Assembly: GCF_900184795.1 (NCBI RefSeq)
Contig: NZ_FXXN01000023.1
Coordinates: 81,055-145,054, forward strand
Source of the DNA: Magnetospirillum sp. 15-1
GTDB lineage: Bacteria; Pseudomonadota; Alphaproteobacteria; Rhodospirillales; Magnetospirillaceae
Direction of reading: 5' to 3'
Length of the DNA stretch: 64,000 bases
How positions within the stretch are numbered: position 1 is the stretch's first letter; the number at the start of each line of letters is the position of its first letter. The position numbers and the translations under genes are program-made. The notes under the pieces were generated by a model. That model saw only the letters and a program-made list of their open reading frames with translations. It searched no databases and had not been told where the DNA came from. Shown piece by piece: positions 1-8,890 of the stretch.

Positions 1-37
1 GTCGAAGATGGGGGAGGGTCGGGGTGGGGGCCCCAGC

Positions 38-1018
38 TTACATCGGGGTAAGGCCCAGCTTGCCGAACAGGCTCTTGTCCTTGCCCGGCGCGGCGTTCTT
101 GGCGGTCAGCAGCTTCTGGCCGCAGAACACCGAATTGGCCCCGGCCAGGAAGCACAGCGACTGCATTTCCTCGGTCATGCCTTCCCGCCCCGCCGACAGG
201 CGGACGAAGGACTTGGGCATGGTGATGCGGGCCACCGCGATGGTGCGGATGAAGTCGAAGGAATCGGGGCGCTCGGCATCGGCCAGGGGGGTACCCTGGA
301 TGGGGATCAGCAGATTGATCGGCACGCTGTCGGGGTGCTTCGGCATGTTGGCCAGGGTCAGGATCATGCGGGCGCGGTCGGTCCGCGTCTCGCCCAGGCC
401 GACGATGCCGCCCGAGCAGACATGCAGCCCGGCGTCCCTGACCACATCCAGAGTGTCCAGGCGATCCTGGAAGGTCCGGGTGGTGATCACCTCGGAATAA
501 TGCTCCGGGCTGGTGTCGATGTTGTGGTTGTAGTAGTCCAGGCCGGCTTCCTTCAGGCGCTGGGCCTGCCACTTGTCCAGCAGGCCGAAGGTGGCGCAGG
601 TTTCCATGCCCAGCGCCTTGACGCCCTCGATCATGGCCACCGCCACTTCGAAATCATCGCCCTTGGGACCGCGCCAGGCGGCCCCCATGCAGAAGCGGGA
701 CGCCCCCTCTTCCTTGGCCTGACGGGCGGATTCGACCACCTCCTCCACGGCGAGGAGCTTTTCCTTCTCCAGGCCGGTGGCGTAATGGGCGCTCTGGGGG
801 CAGTAGGAACAATCCTCGGGGCAGGCGCCGGTCTTGATGGAGATCAGCCGCGATACCTGGACGCGGTTGGCATCGAAATGAGCCCGGTGGACCTTCTGCG
901 CCTCGAACATCAGGTCGTTGAAGGGAAGCGCGAACAGCGCCTCGATCTCTTCGGTGCTCCAGTCGTGCCGGAGCCCGTCGTCATTCGCCGCCATTTCCAC
1001 TGCTGCCTGAGCCGTCAC
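38..1018 (-). CDS. bioB: Biotin synthase BioB
   Basis: Radical-SAM enzyme that inserts sulfur into dethiobiotin, the last step of biotin synthesis. The 326-residue product has the CxxxCxxC cluster of radical-SAM enzymes (C66, C70, C73) for the SAM-binding [4Fe-4S] centre, and C110, C141, C201 plus a late arginine in FVRLSAGR that match the ligands of the sacrificial [2Fe-2S] cluster. E. coli BioB is 346 residues, so the protein looks complete. The start is GTG, preceded by GAGGA about 8 bases upstream. It is transcribed away from the bioF-A operon and separated from it by the AraC-type gene. Confidence 0.97.
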   Translation of the reverse strand: MTAQAAVEMAANDDGLRHDWSTEEIEALFALPFNDLMFEAQKVHRAHFDANRVQVSRLISIKTGACPEDCSYCPQSAHYATGLEKEKLLAVEEVVESARQAKEEGASRFCMGAAWRGPKGDDFEVAVAMIEGVKALGMETCATFGLLDKWQAQRLKEAGLDYYNHNIDTSPEHYSEVITTRTFQDRLDTLDVVRDAGLHVCSGGIVGLGETRTDRARMILTLANMPKHPDSVPINLLIPIQGTPLADAERPDSFDFIRTIAVARITMPKSFVRLSAGREGMTEEMQSLCFLAGANSVFCGQKLLTAKNAAPGKDKSLFGKLGLTPM

Positions 1019-1042
1019 CGCCGTGTCCTCTTATGATGCGTC

Positions 1043-1068
1043 GCGGGGGCCGCAATGTAGTCCCCCGC
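1043..1068 (-). promoter_or_regulatory. GC-rich hairpin in the bioB leader
   Basis: GCGGGGG and CCCCCGC (1043-1049 and 1062-1068) form a perfect 7-bp stem with a 12-base loop, between the stop of the AraC-type gene and the bioB start. There is no T-run after it on the minus strand, so it is not a standard terminator. It could shield bioB from read-through or act as a leader structure; the sequence does not decide this. Confidence 0.3.
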
Positions 1069-1093
1069 AGGCGGCCTTTGCAACATTTGCAAG

Positions 1094-2002
1094 TCAGGCC
1101 AGGGGCAGGAAGATATCCACCACCGCCTCGTGCTCGGGAACGTCGGGAAAGAAGCGGACCCGCTGCAGGAACAGGGGCGCCTCGCCTACCGCCTCGCCGC
1201 TGGCGGGCAGCCAGTTTCCGTACAGATAGGCGAAGGCCCGCCCCAGGCCCTCGTCAGACCCCACATGGCGCAGCCGGGCACGGCGCCCACCGGGTATCAG
1301 CCCGGCGACGACGCCGGCATGGTTGGGCTCCACCGCCCGCCCGGTGGCGGCGCACAGATCGAGGCGGAACCGCTCGGGCGGAGTTTCGGCGGGATCGCCG
1401 TAGAGGATATTGAAGGTGGCCGAGCGGCTGGGCGGCAACCCCGCCGCCTTGCGCCAGGCGATGAAGCGACGGATGCTGTCGCCAATCAACGCCGGGTCGC
1501 CGCGATGGGCCAGCACCGCCACCGGGGTCGGCGGAAAGTCGACGATGGTCACCTGGGGATCGTAGCCATCCTGCGTCGTCATGGTTCGTCTCCTCGTCTC
1601 GGCCAGCGGCCGCAGGGCGGCATGCCAGCCTTGCCATTCCGGCCGCCGCCGGAACTGGCTGGGGCTCTGACCCACCACCCGCCGGAAAGCGCGCGAGAAC
1701 GCCTCGGGCGCCTCGTAGCCGCTGTCCAGGGCGATGTCGGTGATGGAATGCCGGTCACGGAAGGCCAGCCGCCACGCCGCCCGCCGCATGCGGAGCAACT
1801 GCACATAGCGGGACACGCCCATCCCCGTGGCCGCCCGGAAGCAGCGGTGGAAATGGTACTTGGACAAGGCGGCGACACGGCTCAGGGTCTCGACATCAAG
1901 GTCGTCGTCGAGATGCCCGTCAATATGGCGGAGCACCCGTTGCAGCCAGACACCTCGTCCCACCACGCTCTCCAAAGCCGTCCTCCCGTCACACGGCGCC
2001 AT
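1094..2002 (-). CDS. AraC-family regulator with GyrI-like C-terminal domain
   Basis: A 302-residue predicted transcription factor. Residues about 18-120 hold an AraC-type double helix-turn-helix (KYHFHRCFRAATG and DIALDSGYEAPEAFSRAFRR). Residues about 148-302 resemble the GyrI-like small-molecule-binding fold, with a VAVLAHRGDP strand and a closing VRFFPDVPEHEAVVDIFLPL segment typical of that family. This is the Rob/SoxS-like arrangement with the sensor domain at the C-terminus. The gene lies between bioB and the divergent bioF operon, so it could act on either promoter, but the family is usually linked to drug or stress responses. The ligand is unknown. Confidence 0.9.
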   Translation of the reverse strand: MAPCDGRTALESVVGRGVWLQRVLRHIDGHLDDDLDVETLSRVAALSKYHFHRCFRAATGMGVSRYVQLLRMRRAAWRLAFRDRHSITDIALDSGYEAPEAFSRAFRRVVGQSPSQFRRRPEWQGWHAALRPLAETRRRTMTTQDGYDPQVTIVDFPPTPVAVLAHRGDPALIGDSIRRFIAWRKAAGLPPSRSATFNILYGDPAETPPERFRLDLCAATGRAVEPNHAGVVAGLIPGGRRARLRHVGSDEGLGRAFAYLYGNWLPASGEAVGEAPLFLQRVRFFPDVPEHEAVVDIFLPLA

Positions 2003-2115
2003 GTTATCCGGTGGCGGACCGGGCCGCCTGATCGAAATTGCTATGGGTCATGCCTGCCATTCCCCGGCAAATTGGAATTGAGACCCCAGGGAAAACCCTC
2101 TATCAAGGCCCGGTG

Positions 2116-3309
2116 ATGATGGGCTTGGACGACAGCATCGGACGCTTCCTCGACGGCCTGGACCAGGCCGGACGACGCCGGGTGCTGCGCCCGGTCGAGC
2201 CCCTGCCGGCCGGGCGGGTGCGGGTCGGCGGACGTGAGCTGGTCAATTTCTCCTCCAATGACTATCTGGGCCTGTCCCGCCACCCGGAAGTGGTGGACCG
2301 CTCGCGGCGCTGGCTGAACGAGTACGGCGCCGGGTCGGGCGCCTCGCGTCTGGTCACCGGCCACCTTGCCGCCATCGAGGCGCTGGAGGCCAAGATCGCG
2401 CGGGCCAAGCATACCGAGGCCGCCCTGATCCTGGCCAGCGGCTGGCAGTGCAACGCCTCGGTGCTGCCCGCCCTGCTGGACAAGACGCTGTGGGGCGCCG
2501 AGCCGGTGGTGTTCGCCGACAAGCTGATCCATGCCAGCCTGCATGCCGGGCTGGAACTGTCGGGGGTGCGGCGCCATCGCTACCGCCACGACGATCTCGG
2601 CCATCTGGAAAGCCTGCTCGAGGCCCATTCCGGCAAGAAGGGGCCGCGCTTCCCAGGGCCGCGCTTCATCGTCACCGAGACGGTGTTCTCCATGGACGGC
2701 GACGTCAGCGATATGAATGCCCTGGCCGCCCTGGCCCGGCGCTGGAACGCCTTCCTCTACGTGGACGAGGCCCATGCCACCGGGGTGCTGGGGCCGCAGG
2801 GTTTCGGCCTGTCGCCCGGCCTGGGCGCCGATATCGCCATGGGCACCTTCTCCAAGGGCATGGGCGGCTTCGGCGCCTATGTGGCCTGCTCGGCCCAATT
2901 GCGTCATTACCTGATCAACCGCGCCTCGGGCCTGATCTACGCCACCGGACTGCCGCCGGCCGTCTTGGGCGCCATCGACGCCGCCATGGATCTGGTGCCG
3001 CGCCTGGAGGGCGAGCGCGCCCGGTTGCAGATGATGGCGCGGCGCCTGCGCGAGGGCTTGCGGTCGGCCGGGCTGGATACCGGCCCCTCGGCCAGCCAGA
3101 TCGTACCGCTGATTCTCGGCGACGAGCGGCGTACCCTGGATGTCGCCAAGGCGCTGGAGGACCGTGGCCTGCTGGGCATCGCCATCCGCCCTCCCACCGT
3201 ACCGCCCGGCACCAGCCGCATCCGCTTCGCCCTGTCGGCGGTCCACACCGATGCCGACATCGACCGGCTGCTGGCCGCCATCCTGGAGAGCGTGGAGGCC
3301 ACCAAGTGA
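2116..3309 (+). CDS. bioF: 8-amino-7-oxononanoate synthase BioF
   Basis: PLP enzyme of the alpha-oxoamine synthase family that condenses pimeloyl-ACP (or CoA) with L-alanine. The 397-residue product has the DEAHATGVLGPQG aspartate motif that contacts the PLP ring nitrogen and the FSKGMGGFG motif with the Schiff-base lysine. An upstream in-frame ATG at 2038 exists, but the ATG at 2116 has an AAGG about 9 bases upstream and starts at the usual family N-terminus. It is the first gene of bioF-H-C-D-A; its TGA overlaps the GTG start of the next gene. Confidence 0.95.
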   Translation: MMGLDDSIGRFLDGLDQAGRRRVLRPVEPLPAGRVRVGGRELVNFSSNDYLGLSRHPEVVDRSRRWLNEYGAGSGASRLVTGHLAAIEALEAKIARAKHTEAALILASGWQCNASVLPALLDKTLWGAEPVVFADKLIHASLHAGLELSGVRRHRYRHDDLGHLESLLEAHSGKKGPRFPGPRFIVTETVFSMDGDVSDMNALAALARRWNAFLYVDEAHATGVLGPQGFGLSPGLGADIAMGTFSKGMGGFGAYVACSAQLRHYLINRASGLIYATGLPPAVLGAIDAAMDLVPRLEGERARLQMMARRLREGLRSAGLDTGPSASQIVPLILGDERRTLDVAKALEDRGLLGIAIRPPTVPPGTSRIRFALSAVHTDADIDRLLAAILESVEATK

Positions 3310-3944
3310 CGGCGCCGCTGCTCGCCGTGCACGGCTGGGGCTTTGATGCCGGATTCTGGATGCCGGTGCTCGAGCGCCTGCCCGATTTCCGCGGCGACTG
3401 CATCGACATGGGCTTCTACGGCACGCCGAAGCGCCCCAAGGTGCCGCGCCCGCTGATCCTCGCCCATTCCATGGGGCTGGCCTGGGCGCTGGCCAATATC
3501 CCCCGGCCCTGGGCCGGAGTCCTGGCGGTCAACGCCTTTCCCCGTTTCACCCGCTCGCCCCAGTTCGTGGACGGCGTGCCGCCCCGCCTGATCGAGCGCA
3601 TGCTGGCCCGCTTCGACGAGGCCCCCCAGCAGGTGACCGCCGACTTCCTGACCCGCTGCGGGCTGCAGGACCCCGACACCTCGGCCATCGCGCCCGAGCC
3701 GCTGAAGGAAACCCTTTCCTGGCTGGCCCAGTGCGACGAGCGCACCACCTTGAAGATGCTGCCCTGTCCGGTCCTCGCCCTGGCGGGGACCAACGACCCC
3801 ATCGTGCCCCAGGGCATGAGCCTGGCAAGCTTCGCCCCCGAGACCCTGGTGCTGGCCGAGGGTGCCGGTCATCTGTTGCCGCTGACCCATCCCGACTGGG
3901 TGGCGTCGCAGGTTCGCCTGTTCGCCGCGAGGCTGGAGGCATGA
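3306..3944 (+). CDS. BioH-like alpha/beta hydrolase, putative pimeloyl-ACP methyl ester esterase
   Basis: Probable carboxylesterase that removes the methyl group from pimeloyl-ACP methyl ester so that BioF can use it. The 212-residue product begins LLAVHGWGFDAGFW, like the oxyanion-loop HGWG of BioH. It has AHSMG at the nucleophile elbow, an acid in GTNDPIVP and a histidine in GAGHLLPLTHP, which complete a Ser-Asp-His triad. It is shorter than E. coli BioH (256 residues), and the first glycine of GxSxG is alanine. The start is GTG overlapping the bioF stop; the end overlaps bioC by ATGA. Its place between bioF and bioC supports the role. BioG-type esterase is the alternative. Confidence 0.75.
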   Translation: MTAPLLAVHGWGFDAGFWMPVLERLPDFRGDCIDMGFYGTPKRPKVPRPLILAHSMGLAWALANIPRPWAGVLAVNAFPRFTRSPQFVDGVPPRLIERMLARFDEAPQQVTADFLTRCGLQDPDTSAIAPEPLKETLSWLAQCDERTTLKMLPCPVLALAGTNDPIVPQGMSLASFAPETLVLAEGAGHLLPLTHPDWVASQVRLFAARLEA

Positions 3945-4675
3945 GCCGCAAGAAGACCATCGCCGGCGCCTTTTCGGCCGCCGCCGCCACCTATGAGACC
4001 GCCGCCCGCGCCCAGGTGCGGGCCGCCGATTCCCTGGTGGAGCGGCTGGGCCCCACCGCCACTCCCCTGCGGGTACTGGAATTGGGCTGCGGCACCGGTT
4101 TGCTGACCCGCCGTCTGGCCGCCACCCTGCCCGCCGGATCGCAAATTCTCGCCACCGATCTCAGCCCCGTCATGGTCCAGGCGGCCGGCGCCGGCCTGCC
4201 AAGCGTTACCTTCGCGGTGATGGACGCCGAGGCGCCGCATGTGACCGGGCCGTTCGACCTGATCGCCTCGTCCCTGGCGGCGCAGTGGTTCGCCGACCTG
4301 CCCGCCACCCTGGCCCGGCTGGCGGGGCTGCTGGCCCCCGGCGGGCGGCTGCTGCTCACCACATTGGGCGCCGGCACCTTCGCCCAATGGAAGGATGCCC
4401 ACCGGGCCCTGGGGGTGGAATCCGGCGTCCCCGACTATCCCGACGCGCCGACCCTGGCCGCCATGCTGCCCGGTGCCAGAGTGGAATCGCTGCCGCTTAC
4501 CCTCAGCTACAAGGATGCCAGGACCTTCCTGCTGTCCTTGCAGGCGCTGGGCGCCCAGACGCCCAAGCCCGGACATCGCCCGCTCTCGCCGGGTCAGGTC
4601 CGGCGTATCATCAAGGCCATGGGAAGCCCCTGCGCCATCACCTGGGACATCCTGCTGCTGGACTACCGCATATGA
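3941..4675 (+). CDS. bioC: Malonyl-ACP O-methyltransferase BioC
   Basis: SAM-dependent methyltransferase that caps the malonyl group and so lets fatty-acid synthase build the pimeloyl chain. The 244-residue protein has motif I VLELGCGTGLLTRRL, followed by an ATDLSPVMVQAA acidic loop and an FDLIASSLAAQWFADL segment typical of BioC. The N-terminal FSAAAATYETAARAQ matches the helix that starts BioC proteins. ATG is within the ATGA overlap with the esterase gene; the stop overlaps bioD in the same way, implying translational coupling. Confidence 0.92.
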   Translation: MSRKKTIAGAFSAAAATYETAARAQVRAADSLVERLGPTATPLRVLELGCGTGLLTRRLAATLPAGSQILATDLSPVMVQAAGAGLPSVTFAVMDAEAPHVTGPFDLIASSLAAQWFADLPATLARLAGLLAPGGRLLLTTLGAGTFAQWKDAHRALGVESGVPDYPDAPTLAAMLPGARVESLPLTLSYKDARTFLLSLQALGAQTPKPGHRPLSPGQVRRIIKAMGSPCAITWDILLLDYRI

Positions 4676-5289
4676 GGGGCGTCTTCGTCACCGGCACCGA
4701 CACCGACGTGGGCAAGACCATGGTCGCCGCCTGGCTCGCCCAGCACTGGCAGGCCGATTACTGGAAGCCCATCCAGACCGGTTCGACCCAGGGCACCGAT
4801 TTCGACTCCGTCGCCCGCCTCGCTCCCGCCGCCCGCATCCATCCCTCGGCGGTGGTGCTGCCCGCCCCGCTGTCGCCCCACGAGGCGGCGCGGCGCGAGA
4901 AGACCCGCATCGACCTCTCGGCCCTGGTGCCGCCCGTCACCCATCGCCCCCTGGTGGTGGAAGGTGCCGGCGGCATCATGGTGCCCATCAACGAGGTGGC
5001 GCTGATGATCGACCTGATGGAGCGCCTCGCCCTGCCGGCGGTAGTGGTGGCGCGCTCCGGCCTGGGCACCATCAACCACACCCTGATGACGCTGGAGATG
5101 CTGCGCCGCCGCCGCGTGCCGCTGCTGGGCGTGGTGATGAACGGCCAGCTCAACCCCGCCAACCGTCAGGCCATCGAGCATTTCGGCGGCGTGCGGGTAC
5201 TGGCCGAGATTCAGCCGCTGCCCGCCGTCACCGCCGCCACCGTCGCCGGCTTGCCGCCGCCCACCTTCAGCTGTCCGGGTGAATCATGA
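4672..5289 (+). CDS. bioD: Dethiobiotin synthetase BioD
   Basis: ATP-dependent enzyme that closes the ureido ring of dethiobiotin from 7,8-diaminopelargonate and CO2. The 205-residue protein opens with GVFVTGTDTDVGKT, the P-loop of the family. It also has WKPIQTG, which carries the carbamate-site lysine, and VVEGAGGIMVPI, the Mg/substrate motif. Both ends overlap neighbours by four bases (ATGA). The tail NPANRQAIEHFGGVRVLAEIQ is usual for the family. Confidence 0.95.
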   Translation: MRGVFVTGTDTDVGKTMVAAWLAQHWQADYWKPIQTGSTQGTDFDSVARLAPAARIHPSAVVLPAPLSPHEAARREKTRIDLSALVPPVTHRPLVVEGAGGIMVPINEVALMIDLMERLALPAVVVARSGLGTINHTLMTLEMLRRRRVPLLGVVMNGQLNPANRQAIEHFGGVRVLAEIQPLPAVTAATVAGLPPPTFSCPGES

Positions 5290-6605
5290 CCTTGTCCTAT
5301 GACGATCTTCGGGCGCTGGACGCCCGCCATGTCTGGCATCCCTTCACCCAGGCCGGCACCGCCAAGCCGGCCATCCTGGCGCTCGGCGCCAAGGGCGCGA
5401 CCATCTTCGCCGCCGACGGGCGCGAGTATCTGGACATGGTGTCGTCGTGGTGGGTCAACCTGCACGGCCACGCCAACCCGGCCATTGCCCAGGCGGTGGC
5501 CGATCAGGCCGGACGGCTGGAACAGGTGATCTTCGCCGATTTCACCCACGAGCCCGCCGCCCGGCTGGCCCACCGGGTGTGCAAGCGGCTGCCCGGCGAC
5601 CTCAACCGGGTATTCTATTCCGATGACGGCTCCACCGCCGTCGAGGTAGCGTTGAAGCTGGCGCACCAGTACTGGCGCAACCACGGCCAGCACCGTAATA
5701 CCTACATCGCCTTCGAGGGCGGCTATCACGGCGATACCGCCGGGGCCATGTCGGCCGGCCATTCCTCGGGCTACTTCAGTGCCTGGAAGGAAATGCTGTT
5801 CCCGGTGGAGACGGTCCCCTTCCCCGCCACCTGGGACGGTGACGATCAGGTGGAGGCCAAGGAGCTGGCGGCGCTGGATGCCATCGATCTGGTGTTCGCC
5901 GCCAATCCCGACCACGTCTCGGCTCTCATCATCGAGCCGCTGATCCAGGGCGCCAGCGGCATGCGCATGTGCCGCCCCGACTTCCTGCGCAAGCTGGAGG
6001 CCAAGGTGCGCGAGCATGGCTCGCTGCTGATCCTCGACGAGGTGATGACCGGGTTCGGCCGGACCGGCGATATCTTCGCCTGCGTCAAGTCGGACATCAC
6101 CCCCGACCTGATCTGCCTGTCCAAGGGGTTGACCGGCGGTTTCCTGCCGCTGTCCATGACCGTGGCCCGCGACGGCATCTTCGAGGCCTTCCTGGGTCAG
6201 GACCTGTCGCGCGCCTTCCTGCATGGCCACTCCTACACCGCCAATCCGCTGGGCTGCGCCGCCGGCCTGGCCTCCATCGACCTGCTGGAAGGCCCGGCCT
6301 GCCAGCAGCGCATCAAGGAGATCGGCGCCATCCACCGCCAGCGGCTGGACGGGTTGAAATCCCTCGCCAACGTTGCCCACACCCGGCTGACCGGCACCGT
6401 GGCGGCCCTGGACGTCATCGGCGGCGGCAAGGGCTATGAGGCGACCATCGGCCCGCGCCTCAAGACCGCCTTCCTGGAGCGCGGCCTGTTGCTGCGCCCG
6501 CTGGGCAACGTGCTCTATCTGCTGCCGCCCTACTGCATCACCGATGCCGAACTGCACCGCGCCTGGGATGGGGTGGACGAGGTTCTTCGCCAATTGGCCA
6601 AATAA
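5286..6605 (+). CDS. bioA: Adenosylmethionine-8-amino-7-oxononanoate aminotransferase BioA
   Basis: Class III PLP aminotransferase that uses SAM as amino donor to make 7,8-diaminopelargonate. The 439-residue protein has the HVWHPFTQ opening typical of BioA, SSWWVNLHGHANP, FYSDDGSTAVEVALK, the aspartate motif LILDEVMTGFGRTG and the Schiff-base lysine in LICLSKGLTGGF. Last gene of the biotin run; 17 bases separate it from the next start, so read-through into the ABC genes is possible. Confidence 0.96.
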   Translation: MTLSYDDLRALDARHVWHPFTQAGTAKPAILALGAKGATIFAADGREYLDMVSSWWVNLHGHANPAIAQAVADQAGRLEQVIFADFTHEPAARLAHRVCKRLPGDLNRVFYSDDGSTAVEVALKLAHQYWRNHGQHRNTYIAFEGGYHGDTAGAMSAGHSSGYFSAWKEMLFPVETVPFPATWDGDDQVEAKELAALDAIDLVFAANPDHVSALIIEPLIQGASGMRMCRPDFLRKLEAKVREHGSLLILDEVMTGFGRTGDIFACVKSDITPDLICLSKGLTGGFLPLSMTVARDGIFEAFLGQDLSRAFLHGHSYTANPLGCAAGLASIDLLEGPACQQRIKEIGAIHRQRLDGLKSLANVAHTRLTGTVAALDVIGGGKGYEATIGPRLKTAFLERGLLLRPLGNVLYLLPPYCITDAELHRAWDGVDEVLRQLAK

Positions 6606-6622
6606 CGTATGATGCCGTCCTC

Positions 6623-7630
6623 ATGTTCAAGCGCCTGCTCCGCCAAGCCCCGCTGCTGCTGATCGTCCTGGGCCTCGCCGCCGCGGGCGGCTGGTGGTGG
6701 TGGCGCATGGCGGCGCCCGAGGTGGAGCTTGTCCTGCCCAAGCGCGGCCCGGCGGTGGAGGCCATCTATGCCACCGGCACGGTAGAGGCCGAGAAATGGG
6801 CGCGCATCGCCCCGGTGGTGCCGGGACGCATCGCCGAAATTCTCGCCTACGAAGGCGATACGGTGAAGGAGGGGCAACCCCTGGCCCGCCTGGACGACCG
6901 CGAGGCCCGCGCCAGGATCGCCGAGCTGGAGGCCAAGGCCGCCTATTGGCGAGAAGAGATGAACCGCTCGACCGCGCTGACCGAGCGCGGCTACCGCTCC
7001 ACCGAGGCGACCCAAAAGGCCCGCAGCGAATACAATCAGGTCAACGCCGCCATCAATGCGGCGCGACAAAAGCGCACCGACCTTCTGGTCACCTCGCCCA
7101 TGGACGGCATGGTGTTGCGTCGCGACGGCGAGATCGGCGAGCTGGCCGAGCTCAAGGACGCCCTGTTCTGGGTGGGAGCGCCGCGCCCGCTGCGCATCAC
7201 CGCCGAGGTGGACGAGGAGGACATCGCCCGGGTCAAGATCGGCCAGAAGGTGCTGATCAAGGCCGACGCCTTCGCCGACAGGGTGCTGGAGGCCAAGGTG
7301 GATCGCATCACCCCCAAGGGCGACCCGGTCAACAAGACCTTCCGCGTCCGGGTGGTGCTGCCCGACGACACGCCGCTGCTGGTGGGCATGACCACCGAGA
7401 TCAACATCATCACCGCCGAGCACGCCGACGCACTGCTGATCCCCGTCACCGCGCTGAAGGACGGCAAGGTGCTGGTGGTGGAGAACGGCCGCACCTTCGC
7501 CCTGGAGCCACAGACCGGCATCCGCGGCCGCACCATGGTCGAGGTGACGCAGGGCCTCGGCCCCGAACGCCCCATCCTCGCCTCGCCGCCCGCCGGACTG
7601 AGGGCCGGTGATCGCGTCCGGGTGAAATAG
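6623..7630 (+). CDS. HlyD/MacA-type periplasmic adaptor protein
   Basis: Membrane fusion protein that links an inner-membrane ABC transporter to the outer envelope. The 335-residue protein has an N-terminal membrane anchor (about residues 8-28, LLLIVLGLAAAGGWWWW). A lipoyl-like half GRIAEILAYEGDTVKEGQPLARLD follows, then an alpha-helical hairpin about residues 90-145, the second lipoyl half TSPMDGMVLRRDGEIGE, and beta-barrel strands ending GLRAGDRVRVK. It is followed at once by a permease and ATPase, giving a MacAB/DevABC-type trio. The exported substrate is not evident. Confidence 0.88.
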   Translation: MFKRLLRQAPLLLIVLGLAAAGGWWWWRMAAPEVELVLPKRGPAVEAIYATGTVEAEKWARIAPVVPGRIAEILAYEGDTVKEGQPLARLDDREARARIAELEAKAAYWREEMNRSTALTERGYRSTEATQKARSEYNQVNAAINAARQKRTDLLVTSPMDGMVLRRDGEIGELAELKDALFWVGAPRPLRITAEVDEEDIARVKIGQKVLIKADAFADRVLEAKVDRITPKGDPVNKTFRVRVVLPDDTPLLVGMTTEINIITAEHADALLIPVTALKDGKVLVVENGRTFALEPQTGIRGRTMVEVTQGLGPERPILASPPAGLRAGDRVRVK

Positions 7631-7642
7631 GGAGGACGCAAG

Positions 7643-8890
7643 GTGCTGCCGCTCGGTCTTTCCATCGCGCTCCAGCACCTGAGCCATCGGCGGCGCCAGA
7701 CCCTGGTCTCGCTGCTGGGGGTATCGCTGGGCGTCGCCTTCTTCATCGGCATCTCGGCCATGATGCAGGGCTTCCAGCGCGACTTCATCGCGCGGATCAT
7801 CGACGTGCAGCCTCACATCATCGTCAAGGACGAAGTGCGCGCCGCCCCCCGGCAGGCGGTGGAGCGCGCCTATCCCCTTGGCGCCGTCGCCCTGCGCGGC
7901 CTCAAGCCACGGGAGGAGGTGCGCGGCATCCGGGGCGCCCGCAACATGCTGGCCACGCTGGAGGAGATGCCGGGTGTCCGCGTCGCCCCGGCGCTGTCGG
8001 GCAACCTGCTGCTGCGCTTCGGCGGCAAGGATGTCTCGGTCAACGTCACCGGTATCGTCCCTGAACGCGAGCGCCACGTCACCCATCTGGAAAAGGACCT
8101 GCTGTCGGGCTCGCTGGACGCGCTTTACACCACGTCCAACGCCATCATCATCGGCGAGGGCATCGCCACCAAGGCCGGCATCCGCAAGGACGACCTGATC
8201 TCCGCCGTCTCGCCGGTGGGGGTGGTGCTGAAGATGAAGGTTGTCGGAATCTTCCGCAGCAACATCACCCTGATGGACAATTTCGAGACCTATACCCTGC
8301 TGAAGAAGGCGCAGATCCTCCAGAACCGCGCCAACGTCATCAACCGCCTCAACCTGCGGCTCGAGGACGTGGAGCAGGCCGGCACCCTGGCCGCCGACAT
8401 CGAGCGGCGGTTCGGCTACCGCTCCGAGCCCTGGCAGGAGCAATCGCGCAACGTACTGGGCATCTTCGTCATTCAGAACGCCATCATGTATTCCACGGTC
8501 AGCGCCATCCTGATCGTCGCCTGCTTCGGCATCTTCAACGTCATCTCCACCGTGGTGTTCGAGAAGACCAGGGATATCGGCATCCTGAAGTCCATGGGCT
8601 TTCGCGATCGCGACATCCGCCGCATCTTCGTCATGGAGGGACTGATCGTCGGCATGATCGGCACGGTGATCGGCTGGCTGATGGGCTGGGGCCTGATCGA
8701 ATTCATGGCCTCGCTGGACTTCCAGATGGAAGGCTTCATCAAGGCCCAGGGCTTCGTGCTCTACCGCACCCCCAGGCACTACGCCATCAGCGCCGCCATG
8801 GCCATCGCCTCGGCCACCCTGGCCGCCTGGGTGCCCGCCCGGCGGGCCTCGCGCCTCAATCCGGTGGACATCGTCAGGGGGGCGGGGTGA
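7643..8890 (+). CDS. ABC transporter permease, MacB/LolC (FtsX) family
   Basis: Inner-membrane permease of 415 residues with the four-helix MacB/LolCE layout. One N-terminal helix (about 20-42) is followed by a large periplasmic domain (about 43-275) and three C-terminal helices starting IMYSTVSAILIVACFGIFNVI. The FEKTRDIGILKSMGFRDRDIRRIFVMEGLIVG coupling segment is characteristic of the FtsX domain. Start is GTG with GGAGGA 7 bases upstream. The stop overlaps the ATPase start (TGATG). Confidence 0.9.
   Translation: MLPLGLSIALQHLSHRRRQTLVSLLGVSLGVAFFIGISAMMQGFQRDFIARIIDVQPHIIVKDEVRAAPRQAVERAYPLGAVALRGLKPREEVRGIRGARNMLATLEEMPGVRVAPALSGNLLLRFGGKDVSVNVTGIVPERERHVTHLEKDLLSGSLDALYTTSNAIIIGEGIATKAGIRKDDLISAVSPVGVVLKMKVVGIFRSNITLMDNFETYTLLKKAQILQNRANVINRLNLRLEDVEQAGTLAADIERRFGYRSEPWQEQSRNVLGIFVIQNAIMYSTVSAILIVACFGIFNVISTVVFEKTRDIGILKSMGFRDRDIRRIFVMEGLIVGMIGTVIGWLMGWGLIEFMASLDFQMEGFIKAQGFVLYRTPRHYAISAAMAIASATLAAWVPARRASRLNPVDIVRGAG

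Noticed and set aside
1019-2115. BioR operator for biotin genes
   Set aside because: I looked for TTATnnATAA palindromes near bioB and bioF; CTTATGATG near 1030 is not symmetrical enough.
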